Assembly (NCBI GenBank): GCA_046330315.1
Contig: JAXLSZ010000007.1
Span: forward strand, 287,795 to 351,794
Direction of reading: 5' to 3'
DNA: 64,000 nucleotides
DNA from: JAXLSZ01 sp046330315
GTDB lineage: Bacteria; Actinomycetota; Thermoleophilia; Solirubrobacterales; 70-9
A program made the position numbers and the translations under genes. The notes under the pieces are model-generated. The model did not search any database. It was not told the DNA's origin and saw only the letters and a list, made by a program, of their open reading frames with translations. This document shows positions 16,909 to 25,480 of the stretch, in pieces; position 1 is the first letter of the stretch, and each line of letters starts with the position of its first letter.

Positions 16909-18384
16909 CTAGCCGGGAAGGAACTCCGGGACGTCCACCCCGCCGATCTCGTCCGACCGCTCGCGGCCGCGGTCGGCGGTGCGCCGGATGGTCGGCTCGG
17001 CCGGCCGGCGGGCCGGAGCGCTGCGCCCGTCGAACCGGGTGGCCACCACGGTGACCCAGATCTGGTCGCCGAGGTCCTCGTCGACGTTCGCGCCGAAGAT
17101 GATGTTGGCGTCGGGATGGGCGGCCTCGCCGACCACCTTGGCGGCCTCGCTGACCTCGACCAGGGAGAGGTCGGGGCCTCCTGTGATCGAGAGCAGGATC
17201 GCGCGGGCGCCCTCCATCGAGGTCTCCAGCAGGGGCGAGGAGATCGCCTTCTCGGCGGCGAGCACCGCCCGGTCCTCGCCGTGGCCCATGCCGATCCCCA
17301 GCAGCGCCTGCCCCGCCTGGGACATGATCGTCCGCACGTCGGCGAAGTCGAGGTTGATCAGGGCCGGCAGCGTGACCAGGTCCGAGATTCCCTGAACACC
17401 CTGGCGCAGGACGTCGTCGGCGACCTGGAAGGCCTCGATCATCGAGGTCTGCTGGTCGAGCACCTCGAGCAGCCTGTCGTTGGGGACGACGATCAGGGTG
17501 TCGACCTCGGCGGCGAGCGCCTCGATGCCCTTGCTCGCCATGCCGCTGCGGCGCGAGCCCTCGAAGCTGAACGGCTTGGTGACGATCCCCACGGTCAGCG
17601 CGCCGACCTCACGGGCCAGCCTCGCGACCACGGGCGCGGCTCCGGTGCCGGTCCCCCCGCCGGCGCCGGCGGCGACGAAGACCATGTCGGAGCCCTTGAG
17701 GAGCCGCTTGATCTTGTCCTGCTCGTCGAAGGCCGACTGGAACCCGAGCTCGGGGTCCGCGCCGGCGCCCAGGCCCCGGGTCTGGTCGGAGCCGATGTGG
17801 ACGGTGATGTCGGCGATGCAGAGCTGCAGCGACTGCAGGTCCGTGTTGACCGCCATGAACTCCACACCGGGGATCTGGGCCTCGACCATCCTGTTGACCG
17901 CGTTGACCCCGGCGCCGCCGACGCCGACCACGCTGATCCGCGGCGCCTGCGGCTCCCCGCCCGGCGGCGAGTAGGCGGGCTCGCGACGCCCGTACCTGGG
18001 GTGCTCGAGGTGCTCCATGGGCCGCTCGTCGAAGACCTTGCGGACCCGCTCGCCGGGCTCTGGCACCTCGGCGGGCTCCTCGTGGGCCCGGGTCACGCTG
18101 ATCGGCTCCCCGGACGCAGCCTCGGGGGGCTCGGGACTGCGGGAGACGGGGTCCTCGCGCCCGAAGCGGGCCGAGTACTCCTCGTCGCGCGCCGGCCGGG
18201 GCTCGGATGTTCCCTCCGGCTCGGTCCGGGATTCGGGCTCGGCCGCGGCCGCCTCGGCGGGCTCCGGCTCGCGCCCCAGGTCGGGGGCCTCGGGGGGATC
18301 TTCCGGGCGGTCCCCGGCGGTGGATCTGAAGAGGTCGGCGAGGGGGCCCTCTCGCATGCTGGCGCGCTTACGACGACGGGCCAT
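16909..18384 (-). CDS. ftsZ: FtsZ cell-division GTPase with long N-terminal extension
   Basis: 491 residues. The tubulin-like GTPase begins near residue 149 (RISVVGVGGAGVNAVNRM) and has the G-box GGGTGTGA (242-249), catalytic T7-loop aspartates 346 and 349 in NLDFADVRTIM, and a conserved C-terminal peptide DVPEFLPG that normally binds FtsA/SepF/ZipA-type partners. Residues 1-148 are Pro/Glu/Arg-rich and probably disordered; ordinary FtsZ has about 10 residues there. The ATG lies inside the end of the parA gene (17-nt overlap). No dcw-cluster genes are nearby. Confidence 0.93.
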   Translation of the reverse strand: MARRRKRASMREGPLADLFRSTAGDRPEDPPEAPDLGREPEPAEAAAAEPESRTEPEGTSEPRPARDEEYSARFGREDPVSRSPEPPEAASGEPISVTRAHEEPAEVPEPGERVRKVFDERPMEHLEHPRYGRREPAYSPPGGEPQAPRISVVGVGGAGVNAVNRMVEAQIPGVEFMAVNTDLQSLQLCIADITVHIGSDQTRGLGAGADPELGFQSAFDEQDKIKRLLKGSDMVFVAAGAGGGTGTGAAPVVARLAREVGALTVGIVTKPFSFEGSRRSGMASKGIEALAAEVDTLIVVPNDRLLEVLDQQTSMIEAFQVADDVLRQGVQGISDLVTLPALINLDFADVRTIMSQAGQALLGIGMGHGEDRAVLAAEKAISSPLLETSMEGARAILLSITGGPDLSLVEVSEAAKVVGEAAHPDANIIFGANVDEDLGDQIWVTVVATRFDGRSAPARRPAEPTIRRTADRGRERSDEIGGVDVPEFLPG

Positions 18385-19498
18385 TCCTCAGGATCTCCTT
18401 GGCAAGCTCACGGTAGTAGTTGGCCGCGTTCGAATCGGGATCGTACTTGAGCACGCTCGAACCGCGGACGGGCGCCTCGGCGAACTTGATCGCCTTGCGG
18501 ATCCTCGTCTTGAAGACCAGGTCGCCGAAGTTCTCCTCGAGGATCTCCACCGCCTCCTTGGCGTGGACGGTGCGCGAGTCGAACATGGTGGGCAGGATGC
18601 CCTCGATGTGCACGTCGGGGTTGAGGTTCTCCTGGATCATCTTCAGCGTGTTCTGGAGCTGCACCAGGCCGCGCATCGACAGATACTCGCACTGGACGGG
18701 GACGATCACCCGGTCGGAGGCGGTCAGCGCGTTGATCGTCAGCAGGCCGAGGCTGGGCGGGGTGTCGATGCAGACGTAGTCGTAGTCGCCGGAGACCTCC
18801 CGCAGCGCCTTCTCGAGCGAGCGCTCTCGGCCGATCTTGGTGCTCATCGCGATCTCCGCGCCGGCGAGGTCGATCGAGGCGACCGCGATGTCGATCTCGC
18901 GGCTGGCGATCACTTTGCTGATCGGCAGGTCGTTGACCAGCACGTCGTAGAGGCTGCGCTCGAGCTTGTCGGGATCGATCCCCTGGCTCATCGTCAGGTT
19001 GCCCTGCGGGTCGAGGTCCACGCAGAGCACCCGGTGGCCCTGCTCGGCGAAGGCGACGGCCAGGTTCAGGGTCGTGGTGGTCTTGGCGACGCCGCCCTTC
19101 TGGTTGGCGAAGGCGATCACCTGCGCGTGCCTGGTCGGAAGCTGCTCCGCCTCCCCGCCGGACCCGGGCAGCGGACGGCTCGGGACGATCAGGTCCTCGG
19201 GGCGCATCCTCGCCGGCCCGTCCTCCTCCTCCTCGCCCTCCTCGACGAGAAGCACGGTTTCCTCGGCGGGAAGCACGACCGGGTCCGAGCCGGGGCCGCC
19301 GGTCACGGTGATCTCGACGTCCTCGGGCTCCGGGGGGGTCGGCACGCCCTCAGGCCGCTCGGGACCGCCGGCCGCCACCGCGTCGGCGGTGAGGGGAAGC
19401 TCGGCCTCGGCGGCGATCACGGCGTCGACGGCATCGGACGGCTCGGCGGAGCGCTCTGGGGCTTCTACGGTCTTCGGCTTTCGGCTGAGGAATCCCAT
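18368..19498 (-). CDS. parA: ParA/Soj-family ATPase with long N-terminal extension
   Basis: 376 residues from ATG 19498 (an ATG at 19516, behind AGGAAAA, would add MRISAA). Residues 1-125 are acidic, Pro/Val-rich and probably disordered. The ATPase domain starts at IAFANQKGGVAKTTTT (deviant Walker A 133-141), then VDLDPQGN and IDTPPSLG. ParA ATPases position DNA or protein cargo; there is no parB here. The stop overlaps the ftsZ start, so the two proteins are made from one message. Similar low-complexity tails on both suggest a shared partner or phase (inference). Confidence 0.92.
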   Translation of the reverse strand: MGFLSRKPKTVEAPERSAEPSDAVDAVIAAEAELPLTADAVAAGGPERPEGVPTPPEPEDVEITVTGGPGSDPVVLPAEETVLLVEEGEEEEDGPARMRPEDLIVPSRPLPGSGGEAEQLPTRHAQVIAFANQKGGVAKTTTTLNLAVAFAEQGHRVLCVDLDPQGNLTMSQGIDPDKLERSLYDVLVNDLPISKVIASREIDIAVASIDLAGAEIAMSTKIGRERSLEKALREVSGDYDYVCIDTPPSLGLLTINALTASDRVIVPVQCEYLSMRGLVQLQNTLKMIQENLNPDVHIEGILPTMFDSRTVHAKEAVEILEENFGDLVFKTRIRKAIKFAEAPVRGSSVLKYDPDSNAANYYRELAKEILRNGPSS

Positions 19499-19606
19499 TG
19501 CGGCGCTTATTCGCATGGCCCGGCGGTTTTCCTGCCGGGGTCCGGAATTGCGAGCTGCGGTGCATCCCGGCCGGGGCGGTGGGTTCCCGGCTGCTTCAAT
19601 GCGGCG

Positions 19607-20524
19607 ATCGGCGAGCTGCTCGAAAAGCGCCTGGTCTTCGTGACCGGGAAGGGGGGCGTGGGCAAGACCACCGTGGCGATCGCGCTCGGCATGAGGGCCG
19701 CCGCGCAGGGGAAGAGGACGATCGTCTGCGAGGTCTCCTCGCAGGAGAACGCCTCGCGCTTCTTCAAGCGGGCCGAGGTCGGGTTCAACGAGGTGCAGAT
19801 GGAGGAGAACCTGTGGTCGATCTCGATAGACCCCGACGAGTCCATGCGGGAGTACGTGCTGCTCCAGCTCAAGGTCAGGGCGATGCGGGACATGCTCTTC
19901 CGGAGCCGCGTGTTCACCTACCTCGCCGCCGCGACCCCCGGCCTCAAGGAGCTGGTCACGATCGGCAAGATCTGGGAGCTCGCCCAGCCGGACCGCAAGG
20001 TCAGGAAGGCCCACCGCTACGACCTCGTGGTCGTCGACGCTCCGGCCACCGGGCACGGGGTCGGGTTCCTGGAGACGCCGAGGACCTTCGCCGCGATCGC
20101 CCGCATGGGTCCGATCCACTCCCAGGCCCTGGAGCTGGACCGGCTGGTGACGGACCAGCGCCGGACCGGCGCGGCGATCGTCTCCCTGCCCGAGGAGATG
20201 CCGGTCAACGAGTCCGCCGCGCTGGAGAGCCAGCTCCGCGAGGAGGTCGGCGTCGCGGTGGACCGCGTCTACATGAACGCGCTCTACCCCGAGCGCTTCT
20301 CCAGGCAGGAGGCGGAGCGCCTCGCCGGGGTGGCGGAGCAGGGCGAGGGCCCGGTGCGGGCCGCGGCGAGGGCGGCCGTCTCCGAGCACCGCCGGGCGCG
20401 CTCGCAGCGGGCCCAGCTCGCCCGGCTGCGACGGCGCACCGGGACCACCGTGCGGACCCTCCCCTTCATCTTCGAGCCGGAGCTCGGGATCGAGTCGGTC
20501 CGCAGGCTCTCCGCGAGGCTCTGA
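19607..20524 (+). CDS. Get3/ArsA-family ATPase, first of a pair
   Basis: About 305 residues beginning IGELLEKRLVFVTGKGGVGKTT, a canonical ArsA/Get3 P-loop, then CEVSSQEN, the DAPATGHGVGFLETPRTF switch region and a C-terminal TLPFIFEPELG. It resembles Rv3679 of mycobacteria (inference from recall). No in-frame ATG, GTG or TTG exists in the 35 codons before the P-loop; the listed start is an ATC, and CTG at 19616 is the other option. A single missing base near 19601 would create MAAIGELLEKR from the nearby ATG, so sequencing error is possible. The next gene starts on its TGA. Confidence 0.8.
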   Translation: MGELLEKRLVFVTGKGGVGKTTVAIALGMRAAAQGKRTIVCEVSSQENASRFFKRAEVGFNEVQMEENLWSISIDPDESMREYVLLQLKVRAMRDMLFRSRVFTYLAAATPGLKELVTIGKIWELAQPDRKVRKAHRYDLVVVDAPATGHGVGFLETPRTFAAIARMGPIHSQALELDRLVTDQRRTGAAIVSLPEEMPVNESAALESQLREEVGVAVDRVYMNALYPERFSRQEAERLAGVAEQGEGPVRAAARAAVSEHRRARSQRAQLARLRRRTGTTVRTLPFIFEPELGIESVRRLSARL

Positions 20525-21678
20525 TGCCGGCGGTCTACGAGATCCTCGCCGGCAAGGAGATCTGCATCTGCGCGGGCTCGGGCGGGGTCGGCAAGACGAC
20601 GACCGCGGCCGCGATCGCGCTCGGCATGGCGGGCCGCGGCAAGAAGGTCTGCGTGCTGACCATCGACCCGGCCAAGCGCCTCGCCGACTCCCTCGGCCTC
20701 GAGGAGCTCGGCAACGAGGCGCGCCGGGTCGACCCGGCCCTGATCGAGCGCCAGGGCCTCGAGGTGAGCGGCGAGCTGTGGGCGATGATGCTCGACGCCA
20801 AGGCGACCTTCGACGAGCTGGTCGCGCGCCACGCGCCGGACGAGGAGTCCCGCGACCGCGTGCTCGGCAACAGGATCTACCAGCAGATCTCCAACGCCCT
20901 GGCCGGCTCGCAGGAGTACATGGCGATGGAGAAGCTCTTCGAGCTGCACTCCGAGGGCGAGTTCGACCTGCTCGTTCTCGACACGCCCCCGACCCGCAAC
21001 GCGCTGGACTTCCTCGACGCCCCCCGCCGCCTCACCCAGTTCATCGAGGGACGCTCGCTGCGCGTCTTCATCAAGCCGACCGGGATGGCGGCGCGGGTGG
21101 CGGGACGCGGCGCCACCGTCGCGCTCTCGATGCTGCGCCGGGTGCTCGGCTTCGACCTGCTCGCCGACCTTTCGGAGTTCTTCGGAGCCTTCAGCGGCAT
21201 GGTCGACGGCTTCCGGGAGCGCGCCAGGCGCGTCAACGAGCTGCTGGCCGACCCCGCCACCTGCTTCCTGGTGGTCTGCGGGCCGCAGGGCGAGCCGATC
21301 TCCGAGGCCGTCTACTTTCACCGCAAGCTGGTCGAGGCGAAGCTGCCCTTTGGCGGGGTGATCGTCAACAAGGTCCACTACCCCTCGGGGCGGCCCCAGG
21401 ACGACGGCGGCGACCTGCGGGAGGCGCTCGGCGAGGCGCTCGGGGACGCCGACCTGGCCGAGCGCGTGCTCTCCAACTTCCGCGACTACCGGGCCCTGGC
21501 GGACCGCGACGCCCGAAACATCTCGAGGCTCGCCGCGGAGCTCCGCACCCGGGGGGTGATCCGGGTGCCCTACCTCGACGAGGACGTCCACGACCTCGCC
21601 GGGCTCGCCCGGATCAACCGCTACCTGTTCTCCGGAGAGAGGCAGCGGGTGGCGATCGCCGCCGGCGAGGCTGCCTAG
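20524..21678 (+). CDS. Get3/ArsA-family ATPase, second of a pair
   Basis: 384 residues. P-loop AGSGGVGKTTTAAA (18-31), IDPAKRLADSLGL, and the switch LDTPPTRNALDFLDAPRRLTQFIEGR are typical of anion-transport/Get3-like ATPases. The long insertion FIKPTGMAARVAGRG…FGAFSGMVDGFRERA may form the hydrophobic-groove helices. ATG overlaps the upstream TGA (TGATG), so the two ATPases are probably made in equal amounts and form a heteromer, as proposed for the mycobacterial Rv3679-Rv3680 pair. The 3' end overlaps a convergent gene by 4 nt. Confidence 0.88.
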   Translation: MPAVYEILAGKEICICAGSGGVGKTTTAAAIALGMAGRGKKVCVLTIDPAKRLADSLGLEELGNEARRVDPALIERQGLEVSGELWAMMLDAKATFDELVARHAPDEESRDRVLGNRIYQQISNALAGSQEYMAMEKLFELHSEGEFDLLVLDTPPTRNALDFLDAPRRLTQFIEGRSLRVFIKPTGMAARVAGRGATVALSMLRRVLGFDLLADLSEFFGAFSGMVDGFRERARRVNELLADPATCFLVVCGPQGEPISEAVYFHRKLVEAKLPFGGVIVNKVHYPSGRPQDDGGDLREALGEALGDADLAERVLSNFRDYRALADRDARNISRLAAELRTRGVIRVPYLDEDVHDLAGLARINRYLFSGERQRVAIAAGEAA

Positions 21679-23480
21679 CCGGCTCGCGCGCGCCGCGTGC
21701 GGTCGTACTCCAGCTCGCCGACGTCCCAGTCGGCGTCCTCGGGCACCGGGAAGAGATGGCGGACCCGCGGGGTGTCGATCCGCTCCCTCTCCGCCGAGCG
21801 GCCCCGGCGGGTGGCCGGCCACTCCAGCGTCGCGTCCCTGGAGACCTCGCGGAGCCAGTCACGGTCGAGCATGTCGTCCTCCTCCTCGGGTGCTGCTTCC
21901 TCGTCGTCCTCGAACCACTCGCCCGCGAAGGGGGTGGCGAAGGGCTCCTGCGGCGGCGTGCCCTGCGGCTGGGCCGGCTCTGCCTCCGGTGCCGGCACGG
22001 TCGCCGGCCCGGCGCTGATCCTGATCTCGTCGGCCGCCTCCGGGACCGGCTCGAGGATCCCGGTCTCGCCCTCGTCGAGCGCCGCCTCCATCTCGGCCTC
22101 GGGATCGGCGTCGACCCACACGGCCTCGGCCTCCCCCCGGCCCGGGGCGCCCGGCTCCTCGGCGACGTCGGCACCCTCCGCAAGCTCCCACTCGGCGGTC
22201 TCCCCAAGCTGGGAGGACTCGCCCTCGCCGGCCACGAGCCCGGTCGCCACGAGGGTTTCGTCCGCGGCCGCCGAGAGGTCGTCGCCCAGCCTCCCGAGCG
22301 CTCCGTCGCGAAGGATCGAGCGCGTGCAGTCCTCGATCCAGCCGGCGAGCTCGCGGGCGCTCTCGCAGTCCTCGCCGGTCTCCTCGAGCCGGGTGCCGAG
22401 CATCAGGGACCGCTCCAGGGCGAAGGCGCGCTCGATCCGGAAGTGGGCGTCCTCGCGCTCGCCCACCTCCGCGAGCAGGGCGCCGGCCCGAACGGGGAGG
22501 GAGGCGTCGAGGGGGCCGGAGCCCTCGAGGACGGAGCGCAGCGCCAGAAGGTTGTCGCTGAGCCCGTCGAGCGGGTCCTCGCGGCTGCAGCCCATCTCGA
22601 AGCGGGCCACCGCCCAGGCCAGCGACCCCTCCGGGTCCGGGCGTGCCTCCAGCTCCCTGGCGAGGCTGCGCAGCTCGGCACACTCCCCCTCGCTCAGCGA
22701 ATAGCCGCCGGACCGCGGGGCGGGCGTCCCGGTCGCCACCCGGCGCCAGCGGTCCCCGCCGGTCGGGGCGAAGGCGTAGGGCCCCAGCGCGACCCCGCCG
22801 GGTTTGAAGAGCCGCATCACGCTGATCAGGTCCCGGAGCTGCCCCATCGCCTCGCCGAGGCGGTCGGCCCCGTCGGGCAGCTCGGCGACGGCCAGGAACT
22901 GCGGCTCCCAGGGGGCGCGGTTCATTCCCTCGCTGCGCATCGCCTCGATCGGCGCCTCGACCGTCTCGGCGCGGACCACCCGCACGCCGCTCGGAAGCTC
23001 GAGGCGAGCGGCGGGCATCCGCAGCCCGACGACGGGCGCCACCAGCAGGTCGGCCTCCTCCACGTCGCGCATCTCGGCGTCGAGGGCGTGCAGGGCCGCT
23101 GCCAGCCGGCTCCGGTCGAGAGCGAACTCGGCGCTGCCCTCCCAGAGGCCGCTCAGGAAGATGACGAGCATCTGAGCCGCCCGCTCCCCGGGGTCCGCAG
23201 GTACCGGGTGGCCGCGGGCCTCGAGGTAGTCGGCCGCGAGCTCGGAGGCGGCGAGAGCCGCGCAGGCGGCGTCGAAGGAGGGCAGCGACCTGATCTCGGT
23301 CTCGCGCTCGGCGATGAATCGCGCGGTCAGCGGGACGTAGCTGAAGAATGAGCCGCTCTCCCCGTCCTCCTCGGCGACGTCGAAGGGGATCTCGTCGCCC
23401 GCGGCGACCAGGGCGCTGAAGCGCGTTGCCGTCTCGACGGCGAGGGTCTGGAGGGCGTCACAGAGGGCGGGGTCGCGCAT
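21675..23480 (-). CDS. Hypothetical protein with HEPN-like middle and acidic disordered tail
   Basis: 601 residues, not confidently recognised. The first 410 residues are folded and helix-rich. Residues about 300-380 (RFEMGCSREDPLDGLSDNLLALRSVLEG, RAGALLAEVGEREDAHFRIERAFALERSLMLG) follow the spacing of ApeA-like HEPN domains but lack the catalytic R-x4-6-H. The last 190 residues are Glu/Pro-rich with EEEDD runs. Single gene, convergent with the ATPase pair. No transmembrane or signal sequences. Confidence 0.7.
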   Translation of the reverse strand: MRDPALCDALQTLAVETATRFSALVAAGDEIPFDVAEEDGESGSFFSYVPLTARFIAERETEIRSLPSFDAACAALAASELAADYLEARGHPVPADPGERAAQMLVIFLSGLWEGSAEFALDRSRLAAALHALDAEMRDVEEADLLVAPVVGLRMPAARLELPSGVRVVRAETVEAPIEAMRSEGMNRAPWEPQFLAVAELPDGADRLGEAMGQLRDLISVMRLFKPGGVALGPYAFAPTGGDRWRRVATGTPAPRSGGYSLSEGECAELRSLARELEARPDPEGSLAWAVARFEMGCSREDPLDGLSDNLLALRSVLEGSGPLDASLPVRAGALLAEVGEREDAHFRIERAFALERSLMLGTRLEETGEDCESARELAGWIEDCTRSILRDGALGRLGDDLSAAADETLVATGLVAGEGESSQLGETAEWELAEGADVAEEPGAPGRGEAEAVWVDADPEAEMEAALDEGETGILEPVPEAADEIRISAGPATVPAPEAEPAQPQGTPPQEPFATPFAGEWFEDDEEAAPEEEDDMLDRDWLREVSRDATLEWPATRRGRSAERERIDTPRVRHLFPVPEDADWDVGELEYDRTRRARAG

Positions 23481-23555
23481 GCCGGCACGCTTCGCCCGGG
23501 CGCGGGGCGCTCCTGCGGTTGCAAGCGGCGTTGCAGGACGCCGGGACCCGGCCGC

Positions 23556-23936
23556 TCAGGCCGCTGCCTTGACCCGCTCGGCCCTTGCCTGCTCGGCCAG
23601 CCAGCGCTTGCCGTACTCGCGCATCTGATCGATCAGGGGCACCAGGGCGCGTCCCTTCTCGGTCAGCGCGTACTCGACCCGGGGCGGGACTTCGGGGTAG
23701 GTGTGGCGCTCGACGATGCCCTGCTCCTCGAGAGCACGCAGCCGCAGCGAGAGGGTCCGGGGGCTGATCCCCTCCAGGGAGCGCTCCAGCTCGCAGAAGC
23801 GGCCGCTTCCGTCGGCCAGGTCGCGGATCACCAGGAGGGTCCACTTGCCCGAGATCACGTCGGCGGTGCGACATACGGGGCATCTGGAGTTGCTGATCGC
23901 GCTCATGGCTGAACCAGGGGAAGTGCATTCCCGCAC
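23556..23936 (-). CDS. HxlR-family transcriptional regulator
   Basis: 126 residues from GTG 23936, or 116 from ATG 23906. Cys in SRCPVCRTADVISGKWTLLVIRDL begins the winged-helix HxlR domain, with the recognition region RSLEGISPRTLSLRLRALEEQGIVER and wing VEYALTEKGRAL. HxlR proteins often sense reactive carbonyl or oxidants through an N-terminal cysteine; here Cys19 and Cys22 (GTG numbering) are placed for that. A perfect 15-bp dyad overlaps its promoter, so autoregulation is likely. Confidence 0.9.
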   Translation of the reverse strand: MRECTSPGSAMSAISNSRCPVCRTADVISGKWTLLVIRDLADGSGRFCELERSLEGISPRTLSLRLRALEEQGIVERHTYPEVPPRVEYALTEKGRALVPLIDQMREYGKRWLAEQARAERVKAAA

Positions 23937-23946
23937 TACCGCGGCC

Positions 23947-23976
23947 AGTATAGCGCCAAGACTTCAGAAACTGAAG
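23947..23976 (-). promoter_or_regulatory. HxlR promoter with operator dyad
   Basis: On the minus strand TATACT (23952-23947) is a good -10, 10 nt before GTG 23936. The perfect dyad CTTCAGTTTCTGAAG (23976-23962) covers the -35 side, where a bound HxlR dimer would block polymerase. Confidence 0.5.
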
Positions 23977-24049
23977 CATTGCCGCGGCGTCGCTCGAGGC
24001 CGGAGATCAGCCTGGGAAGCGGATTTCAGCCCGGCTGCCAATTTGTCCA

Positions 24050-25480
24050 ATGGCTCGACCAGCGTGCGACCCCGGCGCCGGCCTGGCCGATGCCCTCTGT
24101 GCCGTGTACAGGTGCTCTGGCAATCCGGCGCGCACGCCGCGCCGCCCGGGAAAGCGCTGCCGATTTGCCGGCCGCGGCGACGAAGCCGGCTTCGCGCTGG
24201 TGGAGGTTCTGATGTCGGCGGTGATCGCGGTGATCATCGCCGGCGCGGTGTTCGGGCTGCTGCAGGCCACCGCCCACTCGGCGGCCGAGCAGCGCCGCCG
24301 CTCGGAGGCCTACGCCCTGGCCCAGGAGGACCAGGCGCGGCTGCGGTCGCTGCGGGTGCCGGTGCTGAACCGGCTCAGCCAGACCCGGACCGCCTCGATG
24401 AACGGGACCACTTTCACGGTCAGCTCGGAAGGCGCCTTCGTCAACGACGTCACAGGCACCGCCTCCTGCGGGAGCGGCACCTCCAGCGCCGACTACGTGA
24501 AGGTGACCTCGACCGTCACCTGGGCCAGCATGGGCGGCCGCCCGCCGGTCGTGATCCAGAGCATCATCGCCCCGCCCAACGGGTCCCTCGACTCCACCCA
24601 CGGGACCCTGACGATCTCGGCCCAGAACGCACAGGGCAGCGCGCTGGCGGGCGTCGGCCTCAGCGGCTCCGGCGCCGGCACCTTCAGCGGCAGCACCGAC
24701 GCGAACGGTTGCGCGCTCTTCCCGGACCAGGCGGGGGGGAATTACACGCTGACCCCCAGCGCCCCGCCCGGATATGTGGACAAGGACGGCAACCCGCCGG
24801 CCGCGCAGACGATCAGCGTGATCGCCGGCACCACGAACACCATCGCGCTCCAGTACGACCAGGGCGCGAGCATCCCCGTCAGCTTCCGAACCAAGGTGGG
24901 GTCGAACCTGGTCGCCTCGAGCGCCGACTCGGTCGTCGTCTTCAACACAGGGATGACCACCGCCCGGACCTTCGGATCGCCGGGCGGCTCGAGGCTGGCG
25001 ACGGTCAACGCCTCGCCGGTCTTCCCCTTCACCTCCCCGGTGACCGTCTACGCGGGGGCCTGCACGGGCAACAACCCCAACCCCACCGGCATGGCGAACC
25101 CACCGGGGGCGGCGGCGATCGCCACCCTCAACCTCACCCCCGGCGCGACCGTTCCGGCGACGGTCCAGCTACCCGCCCTGAACCTGACCATGTGGAGCGG
25201 CTCGAGCTCCACCAGCCCCGGCTCGCGGGTCGCCAACGCCCATGTCACCGTCAGCGATACCAGCTGCTCGATCTCGGGCAGCCCCGTGAAGCGGAGGTAC
25301 ACGACCAACTCGAGCGGAAGCCTCGCCGACCCCGGCCTTCCCTGGAGCACCTACAACGTCTGCGTCGACAACGGCAGCAGGCGCAAGACCGTCAACGGAG
25401 TCGTCGTGCAGAACCTCACCAGCGGCACCACCCTCACCGTGTACATGGGCACCGGCACGACCAGCGGGGTCTGCCCGTGA
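24050..25480 (+). CDS. Large pseudopilin with type IV prepilin leader and C-terminal beta domains
   Basis: 476 residues from the ATG, with an uncertain start (a GTG 18 codons in is an alternative). The prepilin site is EAG|FALVEVLMSAVIAVIIAGAVFGLL: Gly before Phe and Glu at +5, then a hydrophobic helix. The rest is far larger than a usual minor pilin: residues about 180-260 (GTLTISAQNAQGSALAGVGLSG… PPGYVDKDGNPPA) look like a carboxypeptidase-regulatory/Cna-B type beta domain, followed by Ser/Thr-rich strands. First gene of a pilin trio; its stop overlaps the next start (GTGA). Likely a surface-exposed minor or tip pilin. Confidence 0.8.
   Translation: MARPACDPGAGLADALCAVYRCSGNPARTPRRPGKRCRFAGRGDEAGFALVEVLMSAVIAVIIAGAVFGLLQATAHSAAEQRRRSEAYALAQEDQARLRSLRVPVLNRLSQTRTASMNGTTFTVSSEGAFVNDVTGTASCGSGTSSADYVKVTSTVTWASMGGRPPVVIQSIIAPPNGSLDSTHGTLTISAQNAQGSALAGVGLSGSGAGTFSGSTDANGCALFPDQAGGNYTLTPSAPPGYVDKDGNPPAAQTISVIAGTTNTIALQYDQGASIPVSFRTKVGSNLVASSADSVVVFNTGMTTARTFGSPGGSRLATVNASPVFPFTSPVTVYAGACTGNNPNPTGMANPPGAAAIATLNLTPGATVPATVQLPALNLTMWSGSSSTSPGSRVANAHVTVSDTSCSISGSPVKRRYTTNSSGSLADPGLPWSTYNVCVDNGSRRKTVNGVVVQNLTSGTTLTVYMGTGTTSGVCP

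Noticed and set aside
18421..18445. gttcgaatcgggatcg, resembling a tRNA T-loop
   Set aside because: It lies inside parA codons and no acceptor or anticodon stem surrounds it.
18368..20389. 673-codon minus-strand frame extending parA upstream
   Set aside because: The extra 290 codons lie antisense to the Get3-like ATPase; ParA begins at 19498 or 19516.
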